64,000 bases of DNA, taken from the NCBI GenBank assembly GCA_045110475.1, contig JBGCGC010000133.1, positions 71,950 through 135,949 of the forward strand. The letters run 5' to 3'. This DNA is from Granulosicoccus sp045110475 (GTDB lineage Bacteria > Pseudomonadota > Gammaproteobacteria > Granulosicoccales > Granulosicoccaceae). The notes below the pieces were generated by a model, which saw only the letters and a program-made list of their open reading frames with translations, did no database searches and was not told the DNA's origin. The translations under genes and the position numbers were made by a program. Shown piece by piece: positions 19,001 through 26,123 of this stretch. Position 1 is the first letter of the stretch, and every line of letters starts with the position of its first letter.

Positions 19001-19788
19001 TTCTTGGCCAGAACATAGGATCGAAGGACAAGTACACCCACGGTGCCCTTGGTCACAGACACCACTGGCAGGTCAGTTAATTTTGAAGAAATCCTGTCAC
19101 ATCCAGGTAATGTCGATTTCATTCGAGGGTGGTACAGGCCATTCTCTGGATAGTCAACGGGCGCTTGTTCTTTCAGCAGGTTGCGCAGCTCCGATCGCTC
19201 ACCGTCTGCGTATCGCTGAATAAGTGTGCGAATCATGCAGCTGATGTTTTCTTCGGAGCCAGCCAGCCAGCATTGCAGCATGATGAAATACGCACGCAGG
19301 TCCTGCGCAGTACCCGGTATGAATTTAAGTATCTTGGGTAAGCGCTTGAGTGTTTTCATCTGCGCCGCACCACTGTTCTGCCCAGGCTTTTTAGAGCCTC
19401 GCAGCTTTTTCAGCATGGCCATTGGGCCTTTGAGTTCACCACCCATGGTGAGCTTACCCATGCGCGTCAGTTTGACGATCTCGGCACCTGACATGGCACC
19501 GACCATGGCGTCACAATGCGGTGCACGAGCTTGTAGTGCCGGAAGCACCGTGTTGATGTGCGCCTCCAGAAACATCATGGTGCAGACAACGATGTCTGCT
19601 CTTGCAATGTCTTCATTGCAGGCAGCTTCTGCTTCCGGGCTGTCGCCCCAGTCGCAGGCCGGGTGCATGGTGAGTACCAGGCCCGGGATTTCCTTGCGCA
19701 GTCTTGTCTGGGCTCGCTCTATGGTGTTGCCCAGATGTCCGTCAAGGGTAATCAGCGTAACGCGTATTGGAATGTTTTCAGCGTGCAT
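16081..19788 (-). CDS. bchH: Magnesium chelatase porphyrin-binding subunit H
   Basis: Very large (1235 residues) catalytic subunit of Mg-chelatase that binds protoporphyrin IX and receives Mg2+. Recognised by length, by N-terminal RVTLITLDGHLGNTIERA, and by the CobN-like core with MHFGTHGALEFMPGKHSGLSG and GGDLLHNAETLPAGRNIHGFDP. I chose ATG 19788, preceded by AAGG six bases upstream; ATG 19803 is an alternative without a visible ribosome site. Either start lies inside the end of bchB, and the stop overlaps bchL, so it is tightly coupled to both. CobN is excluded by the context. Confidence 0.97.
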   Translation of the reverse strand: MHAENIPIRVTLITLDGHLGNTIERAQTRLRKEIPGLVLTMHPACDWGDSPEAEAACNEDIARADIVVCTMMFLEAHINTVLPALQARAPHCDAMVGAMSGAEIVKLTRMGKLTMGGELKGPMAMLKKLRGSKKPGQNSGAAQMKTLKRLPKILKFIPGTAQDLRAYFIMLQCWLAGSEENISCMIRTLIQRYADGERSELRNLLKEQAPVDYPENGLYHPRMKSTLPGCDRISSKLTDLPVVSVTKGTVGVLVLRSYVLAKNTKHYDSVIETLESRGLKVIPAFASGLDGRPAMDAYFKDGENTRIDCMISLTGFSLVGGPAYNDAKSAVIALSELDVPYIAAHPSEFQSLSQWEQSSRGLAPIETTLMVALPELDGATGPIVYGGQKSMGSNGDQDKLPIVERIDTLASRTVELVRLRRSERAERKLGIVLFNFPPNAGAVGTAAYLAVFESLFNTLTRLADEGYDVELPNSADDLRALILNGNASVFGTDANVLATIPTDEHVRNTPWLEDIENQWGPAPGKLLTNGSGIFVLGIQLGKVTIGLQPGFGYEGDPMRLLFEGGFAPTHAFCAFYRYLQDTVNVHALMHFGTHGALEFMPGKHSGLSGNCWPDRLIGDTPNFYFYAANNPSEATIAKRRSAATLISYLTPSVTEAGLYKGLNDIKTAIRQYNQLDEHDTDEGRELLALLIAQADEIEFGEDLDWHENAVEKTIIRLQTLLVEYENELIPCGLHIIGEAPGEEERADVLHAYLKCKLTDQAPEKEQVLEYVGSLDSAEHVSDGQDNESAPDWQAEIRAMNQHLTADNELSGMIHALDAGYIKAAPGGDLLHNAETLPAGRNIHGFDPFRLPTEQAQRAGHRHAELLLERHVSETGSLPQSIAFVLWGSDNLKNEGVPIAQVMALMGARPRFDAYGKLSGAQLMSLEELGRPRVDVLTTLSGVFRDLLPLQTRMLAEAALLASQADEPLEMNFVRAHTLAYQQKNDCDITTAALRVFSNADGAYGSNVNLLIDSGSWEDESELADTYGNRKCYAFGVDGQAKRQSRLLETALADVDLAYQNLESVELGVTQLDYYFDTLGGINSMVKQAQGKAVPTYIGDQTQGDGTVRTLQEQVALETRTRMLNPKWYEGQLKHGYEGVRNIETSITNTLGWSATTGQVSPWVYNQMAKTFVLDKAMRDRLAELNPTASARMANRLLEASERNYWSPSEEVLQALQEAGDELEDRLEGVEAGAAA

Positions 19789-21436
19789 AGTGAGCCTTGG
19801 CATCGTAAAGCGTATCGACAGTGATCAGGGGATCACCCCGCATGCGTGCAAATTCTTCGGTATTTCTTCTTGCCTTTCCTCGCACAAAAAAGGGAATTTT
19901 CTTCAGTTCTTTCTCAGCATCATCAGCCCATTGAGAACTGCCTTCTGTCGCCGTTGCAACAACACTGACGTCGGCTGCGCTAGTGACAGTGGGCGTTGCA
20001 GCCTCGGAAGCTTTGACAGGATTTTCAGCCGTTGCTTCCGTGGTTTGTTGGTGGGTAGTGCCAGCACCTTCGCTACCTTGCAAATGTGATGGGGTTGCAT
20101 CATCGTTGAATTCGAAGTCGTCGCGAAACATATGCAGGAGATGTTCTTCCAACCCCATCAGCAGAGGGTGAACCCAGGTATCAAAAATAACGTTGGCACC
20201 TTCAAAACCCATTTGCGGTGAATAGCGGGCAGGGACGTCCTGGACATGGATTGGGGTAGAGATTACCGCGCAGGGCAATGACAGGCGTTTGGCAATATGC
20301 CGTTCCATTTGTGTGCCCAGTACCAGTTCAGGGTGCAGCGCTTCAATATGTTGTTCCACCTCAAGGTAATCATCGGTAATCAGGGCCTCGAGGTCGAATT
20401 CTTTGGCAACAGATCGAACGTCTTTTGCCATTTCACGGCTAAACGTACCTATACCGACGACAGTAAATCCTAATTCATCACGGGCGATTCTGGCGGCCGC
20501 AATGGCATGTGAGCCATCTGCAAAGATGAATACGCGTTTGCCGGTCAGGTAGTTGGAATCAACCGATCGTGAGTACCAGGGCAGTCGACTTTGTTCGGTG
20601 TTCTTGACGGTGCTGGCATCAATGCCTGTCAACGCCTCAATCTCTTCGATAAATGCCACTGTTGCATTGACGCCGATGGGCACGCTCTTGATCGTTGGCT
20701 GTTTGAATGTTCGCTCCAGCCAGGTACACAAGGTTCGCGATGTTTCCGGATAGAGGCTGATGTTGAAGTCTGCATTCGGGATGCGTCGCAAGTCATCAGT
20801 TGTGGCGTCCAATGGTGCGACGACATTGACATCGACACCGATCTGCCCCAACAGTTTGCTTATCTCGACAATGTCATCACGGCAGCGAAAGCCGAGACTG
20901 GTAGGGCCAAGCAGGTTTGCAGTAGGGCGTTGTTGTTCATTGGAAGCCTCTGTGTCGGAAGACTCTGTGTCGGCATTGCGGTTCTGTGAGGACTCATGAG
21001 CAAGTACATGACGCACAAGGTAGTAAAACGATTCACTGGCACCCCAGTTTTCCTTTTTTGAATAGGAGGGCAGCTCAAGTGGCACCACAGGTACGGGAAT
21101 GCCCATACCGCTGGCCAGCGATCCCGGCTGGTCCTGAATAAGCTCCGCAGTACATGATTCGCCTACCATCAGTGCCTGAGGTTGAAACCGATCGTAGGCT
21201 TCGCGAATACTGGTTTTCAGCATGTTTGCCGTGTCACCGCCAAGATCACGTGCCTGAAATGTGGTGTAGGTAACCGGTGGTCGTTTGTTTTGCCGCTCGA
21301 TCATGGTGAACAACAGGTCAGCGTAAGTGTCGCCTTGTGGGGCATGCAGGACATAGTGCACGTCACGCATTGACGTCGCGATGCGCATGGCACCAACATG
21401 CGGTGGGCCTTCATAAGTCCAGAGGCTCAGTTCCAT
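19778..21436 (-). CDS. bchB: Light-independent protochlorophyllide reductase subunit B
   Basis: 552-residue subunit of the BchN2B2 catalytic core that reduces protochlorophyllide using electrons from BchL. The N-terminus MELSLWTYEGPPHVGAMRIA and VGESCTAELIQDQPG are diagnostic. A charged Ser/Asp/Glu-rich insert (residues ~160-180) and a long Thr/Ala/Ser-rich linker (~430-490) precede the conserved C-terminal domain WADDAEKELKKIPFFVRGKARRNTE. It begins 3 bases after bchN. The linker makes it slightly longer than many homologues; function should not be affected. Confidence 0.96.
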   Translation of the reverse strand: MELSLWTYEGPPHVGAMRIATSMRDVHYVLHAPQGDTYADLLFTMIERQNKRPPVTYTTFQARDLGGDTANMLKTSIREAYDRFQPQALMVGESCTAELIQDQPGSLASGMGIPVPVVPLELPSYSKKENWGASESFYYLVRHVLAHESSQNRNADTESSDTEASNEQQRPTANLLGPTSLGFRCRDDIVEISKLLGQIGVDVNVVAPLDATTDDLRRIPNADFNISLYPETSRTLCTWLERTFKQPTIKSVPIGVNATVAFIEEIEALTGIDASTVKNTEQSRLPWYSRSVDSNYLTGKRVFIFADGSHAIAAARIARDELGFTVVGIGTFSREMAKDVRSVAKEFDLEALITDDYLEVEQHIEALHPELVLGTQMERHIAKRLSLPCAVISTPIHVQDVPARYSPQMGFEGANVIFDTWVHPLLMGLEEHLLHMFRDDFEFNDDATPSHLQGSEGAGTTHQQTTEATAENPVKASEAATPTVTSAADVSVVATATEGSSQWADDAEKELKKIPFFVRGKARRNTEEFARMRGDPLITVDTLYDAKAHYAR

Positions 21437-21439
21437 GGC

Positions 21440-22702
21440 TTATACACTCAACTTCTGGCGACGACTCAAGGGGCGTGCGAACAGCTCCGCCAGATCGCCT
21501 GCCTGATCAAAACCGTGTACTGGCGAAAAAACCAGTTCGATGCTCCATTTGGTACTTAACCCTTCACCTTCCAGTGGATTGGCAATACCCAGACCGCAAA
21601 CCGTCAGATCCGGTGCTTCGCTTCGCAATCTGTCCAGCTGCTTATCGACATCCTGACCTTCGACAATACGCGAGTTTTCTGGCAGCACTGCCAGTTCTTC
21701 GGACATGGTTTTTCTGTCGAGGTAGGGGACACCGACCTCTAGAATCTGCATGCCACACTCCTGGTGCATGAATCTCGCAAGGGGCAGCTCGAGTTGTGAA
21801 TCCGGCATGAACCACAAGCGCTTGCCTTCCAGTACCGGTCTGTAGTGTGCCAGTGCTTTTCTGGCTCTGTTCATGGGTGCCGCTATTGCATTGTCCACTT
21901 GTTCGCGGTCGGCGCCGACGGCATCTGCCGCAGCATGCAGCCATGCCTGCGTACCATTGACACCAAACGGAAAAAGCGCCGGAATATGGCTTGCACCACG
22001 TTCTATCAAGGCACGACGTGTCGCGTTCAGAAAAGGTTGAGCGAGTAAAAATCGGGTATTGGGCCCGATAGCAGGAATCTGTGCCGCCCGGCGCGGTGGG
22101 AAGTACTGAATCTTTAGAGCTGCCGTGCGAATACCGGAGTTGTCAAACAGTCTGTCAAACTGATCCTCGACGATATCGGGAAGCGCCCCGATGATCATCA
22201 GTTGTTGCTCATCGGTATGCGGTGCCGCCTTTATCATTGCTTCAAGACAGGCATCCTCACCTTCCGTGAAGGTTGTTTCTATGCCACTGCCGGAATAATT
22301 CAAAACACGAACTCGTCCCTGATGTGCCTGGCTAAGCCTCTCGGCAGCGCGGCCAAGATCCAGTTTGATGACCTCGGAAGGGCACGAGCCAACAAGAAAA
22401 AGTGTGGCTATATCCGGACGACGTTCAAGTAAGCGGTGAACGATTCGATCCAGTTCTTCGTTGGCATCAGAGAGTCCCGCAAGATCTTTTTCCTGCATGA
22501 TGGCCGTTGCAAAACGCGGTTCGGAGAATATCATGACGCCGGCGGCAGACTGCAGCAGGTGAGCACAGGTGCGACTGCCAACCACCAGAAAAAATGCATC
22601 CTGCATTTTTCGATGCAGCCAGACAATACCAGTGAGGCCACAAAAAACCTCACGTTGTCCACGTTCGACGGTAACAGCGATATCACTCAGGGCTGAACCC
22701 AT
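21440..22702 (-). CDS. bchN: Light-independent protochlorophyllide reductase subunit N
   Basis: 420-residue NifD-like subunit of dark protochlorophyllide reductase. Cysteine ligands of its [4Fe-4S] cluster lie in EVFCGLTGIVWLHRKM, GSRTCAHLLQSAAG and VGSCPSEVIKLDLGRAAE. A longer frame starts at 22729 inside bchF, but ATG 22702 is preceded by GGAGG nine bases upstream and falls one base after the bchF stop, so I place the start there. It lies directly between bchF and bchB, as in most clusters. Confidence 0.96.
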   Translation of the reverse strand: MGSALSDIAVTVERGQREVFCGLTGIVWLHRKMQDAFFLVVGSRTCAHLLQSAAGVMIFSEPRFATAIMQEKDLAGLSDANEELDRIVHRLLERRPDIATLFLVGSCPSEVIKLDLGRAAERLSQAHQGRVRVLNYSGSGIETTFTEGEDACLEAMIKAAPHTDEQQLMIIGALPDIVEDQFDRLFDNSGIRTAALKIQYFPPRRAAQIPAIGPNTRFLLAQPFLNATRRALIERGASHIPALFPFGVNGTQAWLHAAADAVGADREQVDNAIAAPMNRARKALAHYRPVLEGKRLWFMPDSQLELPLARFMHQECGMQILEVGVPYLDRKTMSEELAVLPENSRIVEGQDVDKQLDRLRSEAPDLTVCGLGIANPLEGEGLSTKWSIELVFSPVHGFDQAGDLAELFARPLSRRQKLSV

Positions 22703-22703
22703 C

Positions 22704-23183
22704 TCAGCATGCCTCCGACAGTCTTGCATGGCGCAATTTGAGGACGAATTGACCGGCGTTGATGACGTAGGTGCCGTACGCTGCGACGGCGACGCCTATT
22801 AACAGGGTGGAGCTGCCCCAGCCAGTGAGATACAACACCAGGTAGAGCGTGTGTAGCGCAATCACCACCATGCTGACCATATCTTCCCAGTAGAAAGCGG
22901 GTGCAAACAGGTATTGGCCGTACACGTCGTGTTCCCACAATGCGCCTGTATACATGATGGCGTAAAGAAACAGTGTCTTGATAACGACCGATGCGGCTGC
23001 AACCTCAAGCCCCTGTCCGGTTAGCAGATAGCGACCCAGTAGTACCGCGCTAATGAGAAAAACCAGAAACTGTACCGGTGCAAGAATCCCCTGCACCAGC
23101 GTCCAGCGCGAGCTGTTGCGGCGTTCACGTTGCGCAGCTGTGTAGAGCGGGGTATTTCCTGTCAGGCTGGAACCGTGTTTCAT
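22704..23183 (-). CDS. bchF: 2-vinyl bacteriochlorophyllide hydratase
   Basis: 159-residue membrane protein that hydrates the C3 vinyl group of chlorophyllide to the 3-hydroxyethyl form on the way to bacteriochlorophyll a. Four helices and the family stretches QGILAPVQFLVFLISAVLLG, GALWEHDVYGQYLFAPAFYWED are visible. It is the first gene of the long minus-strand operon; its promoter with a PpsR-type box lies 50-90 bases upstream. Size and position fit BchF exactly. Confidence 0.94.
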   Translation of the reverse strand: MKHGSSLTGNTPLYTAAQRERRNSSRWTLVQGILAPVQFLVFLISAVLLGRYLLTGQGLEVAAASVVIKTLFLYAIMYTGALWEHDVYGQYLFAPAFYWEDMVSMVVIALHTLYLVLYLTGWGSSTLLIGVAVAAYGTYVINAGQFVLKLRHARLSEAC

Positions 23184-23230
23184 GCGCTGTTGGATCTTCG
23201 CTGTTGTTCGTTTTGTGACTCAATGGTGGG

Positions 23231-23259
23231 AGTCTAAAACCGACGATGCAAAGTGTCAA
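23231..23259 (-). promoter_or_regulatory. Predicted sigma70 promoter of the bchF superoperon
   Basis: Read on the minus strand, TTGACA (23259-23254) and TAGACT (23236-23231) are separated by 17 bases, a near-consensus promoter about 50 bases upstream of the bchF start. The -35 element overlaps a PpsR-type box. Confidence 0.75.
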
Positions 23260-23271
23260 CTAGAATGGACA
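23254..23271. promoter_or_regulatory. PpsR/CrtJ-type box 1 (bchF side)
   Basis: TGTCAACTAGAATGGACA, an exact TGT-N12-ACA match to the known PpsR/CrtJ target. It covers the -35 hexamer of the bchF promoter, where binding would block RNA polymerase. The cognate regulator is encoded 1.2 kb away. Confidence 0.8.
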
Positions 23272-23280
23272 CAATTGTAC

Positions 23281-23298
23281 TGTCAATTAAAACAGACA
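23281..23298. promoter_or_regulatory. PpsR/CrtJ-type box 2 (aerR side)
   Basis: TGTCAATTAAAACAGACA, a second exact TGT-N12-ACA box, nine bases from the first. It overlaps the predicted -35 (CAGACA, 23293-23298) of the divergent aerR promoter. Confidence 0.78.
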
Positions 23299-23321
23299 AG
23301 TATATCTATAGGGAGTATACT
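23293..23321 (+). promoter_or_regulatory. Predicted aerR promoter
   Basis: CAGACA (23293-23298), 17-base spacer, TATACT (23316-23321). The -35 matches four of six consensus bases and the -10 is good. It would give a leader of about 85 bases before aerR. Confidence 0.5.
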
Positions 23322-23411
23322 TCGACGTAACGGTACGTTGACAGCTGTGTACAAAAGAGAGCACTACGCGTAAACTTCTCTAATTAAAGACATACGCAAC
23401 AGGGCTTCGGC

Positions 23412-24314
23412 ATGGCAATACCCCCGGAGGATCTAGAGGTGGGAGCGGAGCATCAGGCTGATATTGTTTTGGCAGGGGAAATGAAATCCTCTGGCAAGGT
23501 AACGTCGCCTACACAGATAGAACTCCTGCTCAAAACAGTAGAGTCGGAACTCATTCCGCGCCTGTTCGTTAACCACATGATGGACGTGCCGTCCACCTCC
23601 CCACTGGTCGAGAATCGCTCAACAGAGCCGGCACCGGGCCCGTGGAGCAGTGATGAAAAAATTGCCCGTTTTGCCCAGTTGTGTATTAGCAACAATCCGG
23701 AAAGTCTCGATCAGCACGTTACCGATCTACTGGCGCAGGGAGTGTCTCTGGAGTCCATTTTCCTTTATTTGCTTGCCCCGGCGGCGAAGCATCTGGGTGA
23801 GAGCTGGACTGAGGATGAGCTGAGTTTCGTTGATGTCCATCTCGGTCTATGCCGCCTGCATCAGCTGATTTGCGAATGCGAGACTATTGGTTATCGATCA
23901 GAAAGTCTGCTGCTGGCAGGAGAGTCCATCCTGTTGACTTGTGCACCGGGTGAAAATCATACGTTTGGTGTCACGATGGTGGCCGATTTTTTCCGACGCT
24001 ATGGTTGGCAGGTCAGCAACCTTTGTGGCCTTGATACCGATTTTCTCATAGCGAGGGTCGCGTCCACGCGCTATACGGCTGTAGGTTTTTCACTGCATAA
24101 CGAATATAACCTTGCTGCCTTGGCCAGCATCATTCAACAGGTGAAGCAAGAGTCCTGTAACAAGGATCTTTTCGTGATGGTCGGCGGTGACTACTTCATA
24201 CGCAATCCGAACAAGGTTGAATCGATTGGCGCCGAAGTGTTTGCAACCGATGGTCGTCAAGCTGTACTCAAAGCGACCGAAGCCAGTAAAAAGAGGACCA
24301 GGCCTGTATTATGA
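23412..24314 (+). CDS. aerR: AerR/PpaA-type antirepressor (SCHIC/B12-binding)
   Basis: 300-residue cytosolic regulator of the PpaA/AerR family, whose known members bind cobalamin in light and oppose PpsR/CrtJ repression. A helical segment with LGESWTEDELSFVDVHLGLCRLHQL (residues ~125-155) precedes a Rossmann-like cobalamin domain with GENHTFGVTMVADFFRRYGW; the His in that stretch is at the conserved family position. It lacks the DxHxxG of methionine synthase, as expected for this family. It is divergent from bchF and directly upstream of ppsR, the normal arrangement. A downstream ATG at 23481 is an alternative start. Confidence 0.9.
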   Translation: MAIPPEDLEVGAEHQADIVLAGEMKSSGKVTSPTQIELLLKTVESELIPRLFVNHMMDVPSTSPLVENRSTEPAPGPWSSDEKIARFAQLCISNNPESLDQHVTDLLAQGVSLESIFLYLLAPAAKHLGESWTEDELSFVDVHLGLCRLHQLICECETIGYRSESLLLAGESILLTCAPGENHTFGVTMVADFFRRYGWQVSNLCGLDTDFLIARVASTRYTAVGFSLHNEYNLAALASIIQQVKQESCNKDLFVMVGGDYFIRNPNKVESIGAEVFATDGRQAVLKATEASKKRTRPVL

Positions 24315-24403
24315 AGGCTCTAGTCCAGTTGTCATGCGAATGAGCAATTGCCAATCGCTTATCATTTTCTCTGCCGTACGATCTGGCAGCAGGTGGTTCA
24401 CTT

Positions 24404-25816
24404 GTGAATAGTTTTAAAGCACCAGTGGAAAATCTGGGCACCATAAATGGCCAGACCGCAGCCTCGCTGCTTGGCGCCGCTGCTGATATAGCGCTTGTGA
24501 TAGACAAACGTGGCGTCATCAGAGATCTGTCCGTCAGTAGCGACGAGCTCGCAAGCAAGAATACACAAAAGTGGATAGGCAGCAAATGGACTGATACGGT
24601 CAGTATCGACAGTCGTCAAAAGGTGATGGAACTGCTCGCTGATGATGTCGGTCGTTCGTCCCGCCAACGTCAAATCAACCACCGAACTGAAGAGGGCGAA
24701 AACATTCTTGTGCTCTACAGCACGGTTGCTTTGGATGAAAAGGGCTATCGGGTTGCAATCGGCAAGGACCTGAGTTCGTTGACGCGCATGCAACAACGGC
24801 TGATTAACGTACAGCAGTCGATGGAGCGAGACTATTCCCAGCTCCGGCAATATGAAACCCGTTATCGCCTGCTTTTCAGAACGGCAGGCGACGCTATCAT
24901 TATTACCGAAGCAGACACGTTCAAGGTCATGGAGGCCAATCCGACCGCCTGCACGCTACTGGGCTCATCAGAAAGAAAACTGGTTGGTAGCAATTTGTTG
25001 CGATGGTTCGATGCCAAGGCAAAGCAGAATGTCGAGGATGCCCTTGCTTCTGTGCGTATGAACGGACGTAACGTCAGCATCACACTTGAGCTGGAGGATA
25101 TGGATGAGGCGCTACTGGTTAATCTGGCCTTGTTCAAGACCAATAGTCAGACACATGTGCTGGTCCGCCTCGAAAAGAAAGCAAGCGATGTAGAAGTGTT
25201 GTCGCAATCCGAGCAGACCGCCCGTTTGCTGGCACTGGTGGAAAACGCACCTGACGCACTGGTAGTGACTGACATGCGCGGCAAGGTCTTGACCGTCAAT
25301 ACCGAGTTTCTTGATCTTTCGCAGCTTGCCGGGGCTGAGCTGGCGCGAGGACAGGACCTATCGAACTGGCTGGGTCAGGGTGGTATCGATTTTCAGATCA
25401 TCATGTCAAGTTTGCGGGAACATGGCTCTATACGCTTGTACAACACACAGATGCGTGGAGAGTTTGGTTCTATTTGCGATGTGGAGGTTTCTGCTGCCGC
25501 TGTTACCGATGGGGGCCTCGAATGCATCGGTTTCTCCATCAGAAATATCAGTCGACGAGTTGCCGCGAACGATGAGAGTTCTGCGCTAGCACCCAAGTCC
25601 ATCGATCAATTGACTCAATTGGTCGGGCGCGTGCCGCTCAAGGATCTTGTCCGTGAGTCTACTGAGCTCATTGAGCAATTGTGTATACAGTCAGCGTTGA
25701 AGTTAACCAATAACAATCGCGCTTCTGCCGCTGAAATGCTAGGCTTGAGTCGGCAGTCATTGTACGTAAAGTTACGGCGTTATTCACTGGACGACGAAAA
25801 CTCACCTGCAGCTTGA
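24404..25816 (+). CDS. ppsR: PpsR/CrtJ transcriptional repressor of photosynthesis genes
   Basis: 470-residue repressor with an N-terminal domain, two PAS domains (around residues 155-260 and 275-390) and a C-terminal Fis-type helix-turn-helix with NNRASAAEMLGLSRQSLYVK. It binds TGT-N12-ACA boxes and represses bch, crt and puc genes under oxygen or strong light. The cysteine in EQLCIQSALKL of the DNA-binding domain sits where the redox-active Cys of CrtJ/PpsR is found. GTG 24404 is used as start; the ribosome site is weak. It follows aerR after 89 bases and is closed by a clear terminator. Confidence 0.94.
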   Translation: MNSFKAPVENLGTINGQTAASLLGAAADIALVIDKRGVIRDLSVSSDELASKNTQKWIGSKWTDTVSIDSRQKVMELLADDVGRSSRQRQINHRTEEGENILVLYSTVALDEKGYRVAIGKDLSSLTRMQQRLINVQQSMERDYSQLRQYETRYRLLFRTAGDAIIITEADTFKVMEANPTACTLLGSSERKLVGSNLLRWFDAKAKQNVEDALASVRMNGRNVSITLELEDMDEALLVNLALFKTNSQTHVLVRLEKKASDVEVLSQSEQTARLLALVENAPDALVVTDMRGKVLTVNTEFLDLSQLAGAELARGQDLSNWLGQGGIDFQIIMSSLREHGSIRLYNTQMRGEFGSICDVEVSAAAVTDGGLECIGFSIRNISRRVAANDESSALAPKSIDQLTQLVGRVPLKDLVRESTELIEQLCIQSALKLTNNNRASAAEMLGLSRQSLYVKLRRYSLDDENSPAA

Positions 25817-25819
25817 GCC

Positions 25820-25847
25820 GAGTGGTAATCGCCACTCCGAATTTTTT
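25820..25847 (+). terminator. Intrinsic terminator after ppsR
   Basis: Perfect six-base-pair stem GAGTGG / CCACTC with a six-base loop, followed within three bases by a run of six T (CGAATTTTTTG). It starts four bases after the ppsR stop. Confidence 0.75.
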
Positions 25848-26054
25848 GTCGCCTTTACTATCTGTCGCTGTTAACTGCCTGCACTGAGCTTGCATGCTGC
25901 ACCTTAAAAAGGATGATATGAATCGTTCTTTTATCTGCCATCGCGTTTGAAACAAACTGGACCGTATGGCATGAAGACAGTTTTGCAAAAAGGGGTTATG
26001 CCAGCGGCAAGCTGCGTAAGCAGGCTATTGGGTAATGTCAATTTCCCGATGTGA

Positions 26055-26071
26055 TGTAATTCAAATTGACA
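26055..26071. promoter_or_regulatory. Near-match PpsR box (TGT-N11-ACA)
   Basis: TGTAATTCAAATTGACA: the two half-sites are intact but the spacer is 11 instead of 12. It lies 31 bases upstream of the exact box at the bchG promoter, so cooperative binding is possible. Confidence 0.4.
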
Positions 26072-26087
26072 TTCTTGAAGTTATTGC

Positions 26088-26116
26088 TTGACACACGCTA
26101 GTGTCAAGTTTAATTT
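26088..26116 (+). promoter_or_regulatory. Predicted bchG promoter
   Basis: TTGACA (26088-26093), 17-base spacer, TAATTT (26111-26116). The -35 is perfect, the -10 moderate. The left part is also the perfect inverted repeat TTGACAC-N6-GTGTCAA (26088-26107). Confidence 0.65.
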
Positions 26117-26119
26117 ACA
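26102..26119. promoter_or_regulatory. PpsR/CrtJ-type box at bchG
   Basis: TGTCAAGTTTAATTTACA, an exact TGT-N12-ACA box that covers the -10 of the predicted bchG promoter. Its TGTCAA left half is identical to that of the two boxes between bchF and aerR. Confidence 0.78.
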
Positions 26120-26123
26120 CTTT

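Larger units (their letters stand above)
25848..26123. other. ppsR-bchG intergenic region
   Basis: No gene is seen in the gap, which is 307 bases long including the terminator. Its last 70 bases hold the predicted bchG promoter, one exact PpsR-type box, one near-match and a perfect inverted repeat. The first 200 bases show nothing I can interpret. Confidence 0.6.

Noticed and set aside
19226..20089. 287-residue plus-strand frame antisense to bchH and bchB
   Set aside because: Long antisense frames are usual in GC-biased codons; composition is Ser/Cys-rich and without family resemblance, while both sense genes are certain.
26088..26123. TTG start for bchG at 26088
   Set aside because: This stretch is the promoter with a perfect TTGACA and PpsR box; translation from there is unlikely.
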